This document shows positions 9,004 to 17,386 of a stretch of 49,655 nt of DNA, one piece after another. This DNA is from Bacteroidota bacterium. GTDB taxonomy: Bacteria; Bacteroidota; Bacteroidia; Bacteroidales; WCHB1-69. The DNA is taken from positions 1 through 49,655 of the forward strand of contig JAKPTX010000227.1 in the NCBI GenBank assembly GCA_029570835.1, written 5' to 3'. The notes under the pieces are model-generated. The model was not told the origin of the DNA and did not search any database. It saw only the letters and a list, made by a program, of their open reading frames with translations. Made by a program: the position numbers and the translations under genes. Numbering within the stretch: position 1 is the stretch's first letter; the number at the start of each line of letters is the position of its first letter.

Positions 9004-9118
9004 ATCAATAATAAATTTGGTTAATAGAACGTGCAAAGGTAAATAAAAATGTTGGATCTGGGATATGAAATAATTTTTTTTTAATAAATATTTGAAATTT
9101 TTAATTAAAAAATATTCA

Positions 9119-9126
9119 TATCTTTG
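9119..9126 (+). promoter_or_regulatory. Bacteroidetes promoter for the zeta-like/recF operon
   Basis: TATCTTTG matches the -7 consensus, and TTTG at 9091-9094 is placed about where a -33 box should be. The start codon at 9139 is only 13 nt downstream, so the transcript is close to leaderless. This also argues against the in-frame TTG at 9124, which lies inside the promoter. Confidence 0.65.
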
Positions 9127-9138
9127 CCGATTGTAACT

Positions 9139-9735
9139 ATGAAAAACATGTATATTATTTCCGGGTGTAATGGAGCGGGTAAAACAACCGCTGCTTTTTA
9201 TATGCTACCAGAAATGCTTGAATGTAAGGAGTTTATAAATTTGGATGAGATTGCTAGAGGATTATCCCCATTCAATCCCGACTCTATGAAATACCGTGCT
9301 GTGAGAATACAGAATGAAAGAATGAACATGCTACTGGAAAAAGAGGATAATTTCGCTGTAGAAACCACACTCTCTGCTCTGACCTATATCGAAAAAGTAT
9401 TCATGGCACAAAAAAATGGGTTTATTGTAAATCTGCTCTTTTTCTGGCTCAATAGTGTTGAACTGGCTAAAGAACGGGTGAGGAAAAGAGTCTTAGAAGG
9501 TGGGCACGATGTGCCTGATGATGTCATTGAAAGAAGATATGAAAGAGGATTATTTAATTTCTTCAATCATTACATGTCTATTTGCGACAATATTATGTTT
9601 TTTGATAACTCTGAAGAAAAACCCAGACTAATTATGGGTAAGGTATTGGATAATAAAATGGATGTTTATGATAAAGAGCTCTATTACTCTTTGGAAAACA
9701 AGTACAAATTGGGGAATCAAGAGGTATGTATTTAG
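9139..9735 (+). CDS. Zeta-toxin-like P-loop kinase/ATPase
   Basis: This 198-residue protein starts at ATG 9139. The Walker A motif GCNGAGKT is at residues 9-16, followed by LDEIARGLSPF and VETTLSAL, the pattern of the zeta-toxin/small ABC-type ATPase family that phosphorylates small molecules or RNA. An Arg-rich stretch (RVRKRVLEGGHDVPDDVIERRYERG) lies in the second half. No antitoxin gene is adjacent: upstream is a lipoprotein on the other strand. The stop codon overlaps the recF start by 10 bp, so the two are co-transcribed and probably translationally coupled. The function is uncertain; many chromosomal members of this family have no known toxicity. Confidence 0.75.
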   Translation: MKNMYIISGCNGAGKTTAAFYMLPEMLECKEFINLDEIARGLSPFNPDSMKYRAVRIQNERMNMLLEKEDNFAVETTLSALTYIEKVFMAQKNGFIVNLLFFWLNSVELAKERVRKRVLEGGHDVPDDVIERRYERGLFNFFNHYMSICDNIMFFDNSEEKPRLIMGKVLDNKMDVYDKELYYSLENKYKLGNQEVCI

Positions 9736-10832
9736 TTGACTTGTCAGTTATCAATTTTAAAAACTATTCTTCGCAAGAGTTTCGGTTTCACTCCAACGTG
9801 AATGCTATTTTAGGAAAAAACGGAACCGGAAAAACCAATCTGCTTGATGCGATCCACTATTTAGCGTTCACAAAAAGTTATTTCTCTTCCCAAGATATCT
9901 ACTCAATTAAACATGAGGAGGATTTTTTTGCAATTCACGGTCATTTTAACCGTTTTGAAATCCCTGAAAATAGTACGAAAATCTCCTGTACATACAAAAA
10001 TAACAGGAAGACCATGAGAGCTAACCAGAAGGATTACAATCGATTAAGTGACCATTATGGACTCTATCCTCTGGTTATGATCTCACCCTATGATCATGAT
10101 ATTATCAACGAAAGAAGTGATGTCAGACGCAAATTCTTCGATATGATCATTTCACAAGTTGACAAAGAGTACCTACAATATCTAATTCGCTACCAAAAAA
10201 TCTTAACGCAAAAAAACAGTACTTTAAAACAGTTGCTGGCACGCGAGCACAGCAATTATTCTTTATTAGAGATATATAATGAACAGTTATCCCCCCTGGC
10301 AAATAATATCTTTAAAAAAAGAAAAGAGTTTATTCAAGAGCTATCTCCCGGCTTTGAACGATACTATCGCTACATTTCCAATGCCAATGAAACGGTCCAA
10401 ATTCAATATCAATCACAATTGGATAAAGTTAATTTTGAAGAAGGGATAGTGATGACACAACAAACTGATATCCAAACCGGTTACTCAACATTTGGAATCC
10501 ATAAAGATGATTTCAACTTCATCATAAACAATAATCCACTGAAACGCTTTGGATCACAGGGACAGCAAAAATCGTTTGCTTTAGCAATTAAACTAGCCCA
10601 ATTCGACTTCATTTATGAGAAAAAAAAGGTCAAACCACTTCTACTGTTGGATGATATTTTTGATAAATTAGACCCCTTTCGCTCCAATCAGCTGATTACT
10701 TTAGTTGGAGAACATCACTTTGGCCAGGTTTTTCTCACTGATACGGATCCAAATCGGGTAGAAAAGATCTTTGATGAACATCAAATACCACATCATATCG
10801 TACTTGTTGAACAATTAGAACAAAATAGATGA
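9726..10832 (+). CDS. recF: DNA replication and repair protein RecF
   Basis: This 368-residue SMC-like ATPase loads RecA at single-strand gaps together with RecO and RecR. It has Walker A GKNGTGKT at residues 30-37, an ABC signature in RFGSQGQQKSF and Walker B in LLLLDDIFDKLD, all usual for RecF, and normal length. It overlaps the zeta-like gene by 10 bp, and its TGA overlaps the next ATG (ATGA at 10829-10832), so translation is likely coupled on both sides. It is not next to dnaA/dnaN here. Confidence 0.95.
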   Translation: MYLVDLSVINFKNYSSQEFRFHSNVNAILGKNGTGKTNLLDAIHYLAFTKSYFSSQDIYSIKHEEDFFAIHGHFNRFEIPENSTKISCTYKNNRKTMRANQKDYNRLSDHYGLYPLVMISPYDHDIINERSDVRRKFFDMIISQVDKEYLQYLIRYQKILTQKNSTLKQLLAREHSNYSLLEIYNEQLSPLANNIFKKRKEFIQELSPGFERYYRYISNANETVQIQYQSQLDKVNFEEGIVMTQQTDIQTGYSTFGIHKDDFNFIINNNPLKRFGSQGQQKSFALAIKLAQFDFIYEKKKVKPLLLLDDIFDKLDPFRSNQLITLVGEHHFGQVFLTDTDPNRVEKIFDEHQIPHHIVLVEQLEQNR

Positions 10833-11545
10833 ATTGTAAAGAATTGATTAGAAAAATATTAATAGCAACCGGGCTTGATATCACAAAAAATATCAAATAT
10901 GATAGATTAACGCTCCAAATTTTGAAACGTGTCATCAAAAAAGACTCAAACTGTATCGATATTGGAGCACACAAAGGTGAGATCTTGTCACAAATTATTC
11001 GGCTGGCACCGGAAGGTATCCACTTTGCTTTCGAGCCGATCCCCGAACTTTTTGAGAACTTAAAAATCAACTTTCCTCAAGTTACTTTGTATCCTTACGC
11101 TTTGTGCAATAGCAAAGGAGAATCTTTCTTTCAATGGGTTAAAAATGCACCCGCCTACAGTGGATTGAGGAAAAGAACCTATGCCATTCAAACACCTGAA
11201 ATTGACCAAATCAAAGTTGAAACAGAACGACTTGATCAGTTGATTCCTGAAAATATACGCATTGATTTTATCAAAATCGATGTGGAAGGTGCTGAGTTTG
11301 AAGTATTAAAGGGTGCCGAAAGGATCTTACGGAACAATCGCCCTATTATTATTTTTGAATGTGGTTTAGGTGCAAGTGAGTTTTACATGACTGATCCCAA
11401 TGAGGTGTTTCTTTTCTTTCAAAATCTTGATTTGAATATCTTTACATTAGAAGGATTTATAAAAAAACAGCTCCCTCTTTCAAAGGAACTGTTTCTCGAT
11501 ATGTATCAACGAAATAGCGAATACTACTTTGTCGTTTCTCCTTAA
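10829..11545 (+). CDS. FkbM-family SAM-dependent methyltransferase
   Basis: This 238-residue protein has the class I methyltransferase motif CIDIGAHKG (about residues 48-56), FAFEPIPELFENL and the FkbM-type IDFIKIDVEGAEFEVLKGA (about 147-165). Members O-methylate sugars, polyketides or other small molecules; the substrate here cannot be told. There is no signal peptide, so it is cytoplasmic. Its start overlaps the recF stop by 4 bp, so it ends the zeta-like/recF operon. It converges on the next gene with only 13 bp between stop codons. Confidence 0.85.
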   Translation: MNCKELIRKILIATGLDITKNIKYDRLTLQILKRVIKKDSNCIDIGAHKGEILSQIIRLAPEGIHFAFEPIPELFENLKINFPQVTLYPYALCNSKGESFFQWVKNAPAYSGLRKRTYAIQTPEIDQIKVETERLDQLIPENIRIDFIKIDVEGAEFEVLKGAERILRNNRPIIIFECGLGASEFYMTDPNEVFLFFQNLDLNIFTLEGFIKKQLPLSKELFLDMYQRNSEYYFVVSP

Positions 11546-11558
11546 CTAGCTATTGATC

Positions 11559-12257
11559 CTATTCATCAGGATCCATTCCAAACATTCTCTTTATCTCAGG
11601 AGAACTTTCTTTAAGATTTTGTGCATCTGAAGGAAGTAAAAACTCATAAGCCTTAATTTTACTGGATTTTTGAATTTCCTTAGCTTCTACAATCAATTTT
11701 GCTCCAGGATACTCTTCTCCCAATTCAGTTTCAGTTCTCAGAGGAAACCCTTTAAGCCCGGGATATTGTGCAAAATTAAGTAAATCGTCGGAAGAGATCT
11801 CCTTTGACACATATAATATTAGACTTTCCTCCTCATCAGTTTCCAAGTCAATTACTGTTAGAATCACTTTTTGAGCTTTATAACCTGCAATTTCCATTGT
11901 TTCATCCAAATATTCATATTGAAAATCGAATAATTTAAATTTCTCTTCAAATTCTGCAGCTGTCATTTCAATATAAAATTTACCCAGTCCGGTTACCTCT
12001 ATCACAGTATATGATACCTTTTTATCGCCATTAACGATTGAGGTAATAGATGCACTTTCTTGTAAAAGCACTGATTTAGAGAGATTACCTGAGATAGTAT
12101 AGGTAATATCGGGTGTAGTTTGTGCAACTTCTGCAGGATCTTCCAATCCTACAATTTCGGTTTTCATCACTATGGTTCCTGAAAAAGGTTTCTGTGCTGA
12201 AACTGTACCTATCACAAAAACAGATAAGATTGCCAGTAAAAAGATTGATTTTTTCAT
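11559..12257 (-). CDS. Secreted DUF4412/GLPGLI-like protein
   Basis: This 232-residue protein has a signal peptide (cleavage likely after VSA at residue 21). The mature part begins FSGTIVMKTEI and contains MEIAGYKAQKVIL (about 123-135), the pattern of periplasmic Bacteroidetes proteins with an antiparallel beta fold related to DUF4412. No catalytic motif is seen. It ends in acidic residues (MFGMDPDE). It lies 46 bp downstream of lepB on the same strand and may be the last gene of that operon. The function is unknown. Confidence 0.65.
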   Translation of the reverse strand: MKKSIFLLAILSVFVIGTVSAQKPFSGTIVMKTEIVGLEDPAEVAQTTPDITYTISGNLSKSVLLQESASITSIVNGDKKVSYTVIEVTGLGKFYIEMTAAEFEEKFKLFDFQYEYLDETMEIAGYKAQKVILTVIDLETDEEESLILYVSKEISSDDLLNFAQYPGLKGFPLRTETELGEEYPGAKLIVEAKEIQKSSKIKAYEFLLPSDAQNLKESSPEIKRMFGMDPDE

Positions 12258-12303
12258 TGTAAAATAATTTTATTAATAAGACATATTGTTATCATTGATA
12301 AAT

Positions 12304-13941
12304 CTATTGATTAAAGTCGGCATTGAACATGCGGTCCCATCTGATTTTTCCCTGTGACATCGTCTTGAATTTATCCAAAGAGAGCCATACAAACCAGACT
12401 TTCCCAACTACATGATCTTCAGGAACAAAACCCCAAAAACGGGAGTCTGCAGAGTTGTGTCTGTTATCTCCCATCATGAAATAGTAATTCATCTTAAATG
12501 TATAAGATTGCGACTCTACTCCATTGATATAGATCTTTTCCCCCTTCATTTGTAAATCATTCTTTTCGTAATTTCTAATGATCTTCTCATAAAGCACAAT
12601 GGTGGAATCATTCAAAAGAACGGTTTCTCCCTTTTTAGGAATATAAATAGGTCCAAAAAAGTCTCTATTCCAGGGATAACGAGGATCATGAGGCATTACT
12701 GAAGGATCATAATTACCCTCTTTTTCTACAATGGGGGTGACGGAAAAGCCCATCCCTTCAATTTTTTTCATCTGTTGATTGTTCAACGAATAGTAGGTAA
12801 CATAAGGATCCAATTTTCTCATATCCTCCTCATTGATATCCAATTTCACCTGTCTATTGTAGCTCAAACCAACTCCGGCAGGATCGGTTACTAAATAAGA
12901 AAACTGAATTCGTTTCGGATTCTTAATCGGTTTATTATTAATAAAAACCTGTCTATCAATAATTTCCAATTTATCTCCCGGAAGAGCAATACATCTTTTG
13001 ACATAGTTTTCTCTTTTATCGACCGGTCTTGCTACTATTTTATACTCTTTATGTACCGCATCACGTCCCTTCCCGGGATAATAATCTCCGGAATATTTAG
13101 CTTGATAATGGGCTACTGTTTCTCTAGGATAGCGATCAAATAAACGTTTCATTTCTTGCTGAGATGCATTCGGATTCAGCATGGTTTCAAACTCACGTAC
13201 AATGGCATAATAGCTCTCACTTTGTCTTTCAATAGCTACGGTATCACCATCCGGATAATTAAAAACAACCGCATCTCCTCTTTCAACCGAACTTAATTTT
13301 GGAAATTTCAAATAAGGCAATTTAATCCATTCCACAAACGATTTCACACTTTTAGTCTTGGGAATGGTATGATGTATAAAGGGAATAGCCAGTGGTGTAT
13401 TGGGTACCCGAGCCCCATACTGAACTTTATTCACTGCCAAATAATCTCCCACCATCAACGAACTCTCCATAGAAGAGGTTGGAATTGCATAAAACTCCAC
13501 CAAAAAAGTTCTGATAATATAGGCAGCCGCTACGGCAAATATCAACGCATCAGCCCAATCACGAGCACTACTCTTTTTAAATTTTGGCAACTCATGCAAT
13601 GGAGTATATTTTTCTTTTTTAGAAAATCCCAAGTAGGGAAGATAGAACATAAAAAAGAGGGTACCGGGAATCAGATAAAGATAACTTGTCTTTCCATATA
13701 ATCTGATTGTTTTCCAAACCATCATATACAACATAAAGATAGAAATGAAGGGAAAACAAGCCAACAACATCCACCACCAGGGTCGACCCAAAACCTGAAT
13801 CCAAATCCAGATATTCACAAATGGGATCAAACTCAACCAGGGCTTCTTTTCTGCTTTTTTAAAAATACCCCATAACCCTATATGGAGTCCGATCAAGGCA
13901 ATAATCGTTAAAATGTAAACCAATGGAATTGACAGTTGCAT
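12304..13941 (-). CDS. lepB: Signal peptidase I, long Bacteroidetes form
   Basis: This 545-residue membrane protease cleaves signal peptides of secreted proteins. The N-terminal 105 residues are very hydrophobic (about three membrane segments, AEKKPWLSLIPFVNIWIW, RPWWWMLL) and resemble a DUF5684 domain. A further membrane segment (about 130-148) leads into the S26 peptidase domain. The catalytic Ser is Ser157 in AIPTSSMESSL and the general-base Lys is Lys315 in YVKRCIALPGDKL; MMGDNRHNSADSRFWGFV is the conserved C-terminal box. It is longer than E. coli LepB (324 residues) because of the N-terminal domain and inserts between the boxes. It is the fourth gene of the parA-parB-DUF5683-dapB-lepB run, 11 bp after dapB. 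Confidence 0.95.
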   Translation of the reverse strand: MQLSIPLVYILTIIALIGLHIGLWGIFKKAEKKPWLSLIPFVNIWIWIQVLGRPWWWMLLACFPFISIFMLYMMVWKTIRLYGKTSYLYLIPGTLFFMFYLPYLGFSKKEKYTPLHELPKFKKSSARDWADALIFAVAAAYIIRTFLVEFYAIPTSSMESSLMVGDYLAVNKVQYGARVPNTPLAIPFIHHTIPKTKSVKSFVEWIKLPYLKFPKLSSVERGDAVVFNYPDGDTVAIERQSESYYAIVREFETMLNPNASQQEMKRLFDRYPRETVAHYQAKYSGDYYPGKGRDAVHKEYKIVARPVDKRENYVKRCIALPGDKLEIIDRQVFINNKPIKNPKRIQFSYLVTDPAGVGLSYNRQVKLDINEEDMRKLDPYVTYYSLNNQQMKKIEGMGFSVTPIVEKEGNYDPSVMPHDPRYPWNRDFFGPIYIPKKGETVLLNDSTIVLYEKIIRNYEKNDLQMKGEKIYINGVESQSYTFKMNYYFMMGDNRHNSADSRFWGFVPEDHVVGKVWFVWLSLDKFKTMSQGKIRWDRMFNADFNQ

Positions 13942-13952
13942 ATGTTTAGTTG

Positions 13953-14681
13953 TTATTTAATAGACATGAAAATTTCTGAAAAGTTATATATACCGGGGTG
14001 ATTCGGGAGCCAAAAAAGTGCTTTTACTGCGCCCTGAACCAATCCGGAGCGATTATGAGCCTGATGAGTTATAGATAGTGAGTCTATTGAAGACGAAAAT
14101 GTTACAGTATGTTCTCCTATCGCCTCCCCTACTCTATGACTATATATGGGTAATGAATTATCAATCAAGGGGGGTGCCAGGTGCCACTCATGGAGTCTGT
14201 TCAACTCGGGAAGCAAACTCTGTGCTAAACTCACGGCAGTGCCACTGGGTGCATCTTTCTTCGTCGTATGATGAGTTTCGTGAATTTCACAGTTATACTG
14301 CTCATATTGCGACATCAACTTCCCAAAGTAGGAGGTTAACTGAAACATCAATTGTGCCCCAATTGAAAAGTTAGATCCATAAATAAATGAAGCATCTGTT
14401 TTTTTTGCCATCTCCAACACCTCATCCAATCGATCATACCATCCGGTAGTACCGGTTACCAAGGGGATCCCGGCATCAAAACAACGTTTATAGTTTTGAA
14501 CAGCAGTTTCCGGAGTAGTAAACTCTATGGCAATATCAGTTTTCTTAAATTGTTCCCAGTATAAGTTCCAATCCTCTTCATTATCAATAATTAAATGAAT
14601 CTCAACCCCCAACCTTTTCAATTCTTCTTCAATCCCTTTGCCCATCTTCCCATATCCGATAATGGTAACTTTTTTATTCAT
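13953..14681 (-). CDS. dapB: 4-hydroxy-tetrahydrodipicolinate reductase
   Basis: This 242-residue cytoplasmic enzyme reduces hydroxytetrahydrodipicolinate with NAD(P)H in the diaminopimelate/lysine pathway. The nucleotide-binding loop is IIGYGKMGKGI (residues 7-17), followed by the conserved IEFTTPE, GTTGW and the substrate-binding box ETHHTTKKDAPSGTA with the catalytic His and Lys. It is somewhat short for the family (about 250-270), as is common in Bacteroidetes. It lies 1 bp from the upstream DUF5683 gene and 11 bp before lepB, so it is part of this operon. Confidence 0.95.
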   Translation of the reverse strand: MNKKVTIIGYGKMGKGIEEELKRLGVEIHLIIDNEEDWNLYWEQFKKTDIAIEFTTPETAVQNYKRCFDAGIPLVTGTTGWYDRLDEVLEMAKKTDASFIYGSNFSIGAQLMFQLTSYFGKLMSQYEQYNCEIHETHHTTKKDAPSGTAVSLAQSLLPELNRLHEWHLAPPLIDNSLPIYSHRVGEAIGEHTVTFSSSIDSLSITHQAHNRSGLVQGAVKALFWLPNHPGIYNFSEIFMSIK

Positions 14682-14682
14682 G

Positions 14683-15264
14683 TTATTTTACTTTTAATTT
14701 TAATCCCACAGAGGGAACATAAGAAAAGGATGTTGAAAATGGATTCAATTGAATCGATGGTGCTATTCGCATTGAAAGGTCATCGGAAACATCAAAATAA
14801 AAAAGATGAGCATCAACAACAGCATCCACAATATTCAAAGCATAAATAATCGCAAAAGAAGCAATCGCTATTTCCATCCTCGTCCTATATACATTTCTTT
14901 GTGCTAAAATATTATCTGTATGCTGCGTCTCTAACTCAGGATACAAGAATGGTTCATCGTTATTAACACGATAAACGTATTCCTCCCTATAGTAAGATGT
15001 TTTCTTATAAAAATCAATGGCAAAATAAGTAGCTGCACCTAACCCAAGGTAGATAATTGGGGGTTTCCAATATTTTTCATTGTAGATTTGTCCCCCCCCG
15101 GGAATAATAGATAGATAAGCAGCTATTGCTGGACTATGTTTTTTTTGTGGTTTTGTCAGACCAACAGACTTCTCCTGCGAAAGCAATAGTGTATCTTTTT
15201 GTGCATAACTTGCGACAGAAAAAGAAACCATAACAATCGTTAAAAAAAGTCGAATTAGTTTCAT
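14683..15264 (-). CDS. DUF5683 family membrane protein
   Basis: ATG at 15262-15264 gives a 193-residue protein with a signal peptide (VASYAQK); longer frames begin inside the intergenic region. After a linker comes the hallmark SIIPGGGQIYNEKYWKPPIIY, a hydrophobic segment, and a second membrane segment near RMEIAIASFAIIYALNIVDAVVDAHL. The C-terminus looks like a short beta-rich tail. The family regularly sits between parB and dapB in Bacteroidetes, but its role is not established. It is separated by 45 bp from parB. Confidence 0.8.
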   Translation of the reverse strand: MKLIRLFLTIVMVSFSVASYAQKDTLLLSQEKSVGLTKPQKKHSPAIAAYLSIIPGGGQIYNEKYWKPPIIYLGLGAATYFAIDFYKKTSYYREEYVYRVNNDEPFLYPELETQHTDNILAQRNVYRTRMEIAIASFAIIYALNIVDAVVDAHLFYFDVSDDLSMRIAPSIQLNPFSTSFSYVPSVGLKLKVK

Positions 15265-15309
15265 TATTTTTTTATTGACATACTTTAAAACGCTGTAGAT
15301 CAATAAATA

Positions 15310-16197
15310 TTATAGGTTAGAAAGTTTTTCTATCATTCTTTTCAGATGCTCTTCAGAGGTGAAAGGGATAGCAATTTTTCCTTTCCCGGAAATTTCTTTA
15401 GTAACTTTTACTTTACTGTTCAATTTTTCAGATAATCGATTTGAAAAGAGCAATATATCATCCGACAACTTGATTTTCACTTTCACCTTAGGTTTCTTAG
15501 GCTCATTCACCTTCTTCACTAACGCTTCAGTTTCTCTAACCGATAGTTGACCTTTAATCACCTTATTTAAAGTATTCTCTTGCAATAACTCATCTTCGAT
15601 AGCAACCAATGCACGGGCATGTCCTGTAGAAATCAATTTATCTCTCACTGCAATTTGAGCAGCACGAGTCAACTTCAACAATCTGAGATAGTTCGAAATA
15701 GTTGTTCTATTTTTTCCTACCTTTTTACTTAACTCCTCATGTGACAACTCGCATTCATCAATCAGACGCTGATAAGTAACTGCAATCTCCATTGCATTTA
15801 AGTTCTCACGCTGTATATTCTCGACCAATGCCATCTGTAAGGACAAAAGATCATCAGCCGTTCTTACGTAGGCCGGTATCTCTGTTAATCCTGCCAACTG
15901 AGCAGCCCGCCATCTTCTTTCTCCGGAAATCAGTTGATATTTACCGTCAGCAATAGGTCGAACCGTGATCGGTTGAATCAATCCATATGTTTGAATAGAA
16001 ATGGCCAATTCACTTAATTGTTCCTGATCAAAATCAATCCGTGGTTGATGTGGATTCACCACAATAGATTCAATTTTTATCAAAGTTCCCGGATCAGTGT
16101 TCACTATATCCGACTGATCCGATACAATAGGTAAGCCTGCGCCTCCCAGTAGAGACTCTAAACCTCTTCCCAACCTGCTAGGCGTTTTCTTTTCCAT
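15310..16197 (-). CDS. parB: Chromosome-partitioning protein ParB (Spo0J)
   Basis: This 295-residue CTP-dependent DNA clamp binds parS sites near the replication origin. The ParB N-terminal domain contains NPHQPR and GERRWRAAQLAG, and MALVENIQRENLNAMEIA is followed by a helix-turn-helix (LSHEELSKKVGKNRTTISNYLRLL). A Lys-rich linker precedes the C-terminal dimer domain. Its start overlaps parA by 20 bp, so the pair is co-expressed. No parS-like palindrome (TGTTTCACGTGAAACA type) was noticed in the window. Confidence 0.95.
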   Translation of the reverse strand: MEKKTPSRLGRGLESLLGGAGLPIVSDQSDIVNTDPGTLIKIESIVVNPHQPRIDFDQEQLSELAISIQTYGLIQPITVRPIADGKYQLISGERRWRAAQLAGLTEIPAYVRTADDLLSLQMALVENIQRENLNAMEIAVTYQRLIDECELSHEELSKKVGKNRTTISNYLRLLKLTRAAQIAVRDKLISTGHARALVAIEDELLQENTLNKVIKGQLSVRETEALVKKVNEPKKPKVKVKIKLSDDILLFSNRLSEKLNSKVKVTKEISGKGKIAIPFTSEEHLKRMIEKLSNL

Positions 16198-16981
16198 AAT
16201 TCTTTTCCTGTTTTATAAGTCCATTTTTCTGTAAAATCTCTTGAGCTAAGCTCAGATAGTTCATAGCACCCCTGGACCTAACATCATACATTATACTGGG
16301 TAATCCATTACTCTGTGCTTCACTGATCTTAATGTTTCGAGAAATAATCGTATCAAAAACAATCGATTTACAATACTGTTTCACATCTGCCACAACCGCA
16401 TTGGCGTGTGCAGTTCTTGAATCATACATAGTCAACAATATTCCCTCAATAGTAAGATATGGATTCATACCCCCCTGTATAATTCTCACAGTATTGAGAA
16501 GCTTACCCAAACCCTCTAATGCAAAATATTCACATTGCACCGGTATAATCAAAGAGTCAGATGCAACCAATGCATTGACAGTAACCAATCCTAAAGAGGG
16601 AGCACAATCAATTATAATAAAGTCATATTGACTTTTCAGAGATGCCAAAGCATCTTTCAATCGGTACTCTCTTCTGTCGAGTGAAATCATCTCTAACTCT
16701 GCTCCAACGAGATCTATGTGTGATGGTAACAAATACAAATTGGGAGTTTTTGTTTCCAGGATAATCTGATCGGCAAACACATTACCCATCACACAGTCAT
16801 AAATACAATGTTCAATTTCAGACTCATCCCATCCAACAGCAATAGTAGCATTAGCTTGAGGATCTGCATCAATAAGCAAGGTTTTATACTCCAAAACCGC
16901 TAGTGATGCAGCCAAGTTTACAGCGGTGGTTGTTTTTCCAACACCACCTTTTTGATTCACGACAGAGATTGTCTTTCCCAT
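16178..16981 (-). CDS. parA: Chromosome-partitioning ATPase ParA (Soj)
   Basis: This 267-residue ATPase has the deviant Walker A KGGVGKTTTAVNLA starting near residue 11, DADPQANAT and DYDFIIIDCAPSLGLVTVNAL (written QYDFIIIDCAP here). It works with ParB in origin segregation. Length and motifs are those of chromosomal ParA. It follows the PUR-family gene by 12 bp and overlaps parB, so all are probably read from the promoter at 17346. Confidence 0.95.
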   Translation of the reverse strand: MGKTISVVNQKGGVGKTTTAVNLAASLAVLEYKTLLIDADPQANATIAVGWDESEIEHCIYDCVMGNVFADQIILETKTPNLYLLPSHIDLVGAELEMISLDRREYRLKDALASLKSQYDFIIIDCAPSLGLVTVNALVASDSLIIPVQCEYFALEGLGKLLNTVRIIQGGMNPYLTIEGILLTMYDSRTAHANAVVADVKQYCKSIVFDTIISRNIKISEAQSNGLPSIMYDVRSRGAMNYLSLAQEILQKNGLIKQEKNYGKENA

Positions 16982-16993
16982 TAAGTTTGCCTC

Positions 16994-17311
16994 CTACTCT
17001 TCGGTTGTTTTATTTGAGTCAGAGTAACTATCATTTTGTTCAAATAAGGAATCATCAGGAATAACTCCTGTTTCTATAAATTCCAATACCCCTTTCAGAG
17101 CGGATTGAAATTTTGCAAAATCCTCTTTGTATAAAAATAGTTTGTGTTTTTCGTAAAAGAAGTTTCCTGTTTCAGGATCAAATTTACGTTTACTTTCAGT
17201 GATAGTCAAGTATTTATCATCACTTTTAGTAGTTTTAACATCAAAAAAGTAAGTTCGTTTTCCCGCTCTCACTGCTCTTGACAATAGTTCATTTTTTTCT
17301 AAATTTTCCAT
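16994..17311 (-). CDS. PUR-alpha-like nucleic-acid-binding protein (DUF3276)
   Basis: This 105-residue protein has the pattern AGKRTYFFDVKTTKSDDKYLTITES followed by FYEKHKLFLYKEDFAKF, which defines DUF3276, a small bacterial relative of the eukaryotic Pur-alpha DNA/RNA-binding fold. The C-terminus is acidic and Ser-rich. It starts the run into parA and has its own -7 element 35 nt upstream. The substrate and role in Bacteroidetes are not established. Confidence 0.85.
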   Translation of the reverse strand: MENLEKNELLSRAVRAGKRTYFFDVKTTKSDDKYLTITESKRKFDPETGNFFYEKHKLFLYKEDFAKFQSALKGVLEFIETGVIPDDSLFEQNDSYSDSNKTTEE

Positions 17312-17345
17312 CTTTCACTTTTTTATGTTGTAATAATTTATTCTG

Positions 17346-17353
17346 CAAAGATA
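17346..17353 (-). promoter_or_regulatory. Bacteroidetes -7 element for the PUR/parAB operon
   Basis: On the minus strand this reads TATCTTTG, an exact match, 35 nt upstream of the PUR gene ATG. Confidence 0.6.
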
Positions 17354-17386
17354 CAATAAAAAGAATATCTTACAACATTTACACCA

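Noticed and set aside
8852-9046. Plus-strand frame with Gly-Ser repeats
   Set aside because: It is the antisense of the Glu-Pro linker and signal peptide of the lipoprotein, which is far better supported.
9124-9138. Upstream TTG start for the zeta-like gene
   Set aside because: The TTG is part of the promoter -7 element and could not be in the transcript; ATG 9139 fits the family start.
9139-9735. Complete zeta-epsilon type toxin-antitoxin pair
   Set aside because: The neighbours are a lipoprotein on the other strand and recF; no small antitoxin gene is present.
15310-16981. Replication origin next to parAB
   Set aside because: No parS palindrome, dnaA gene or DnaA-box cluster was noticed in the window; parAB alone does not show an origin.
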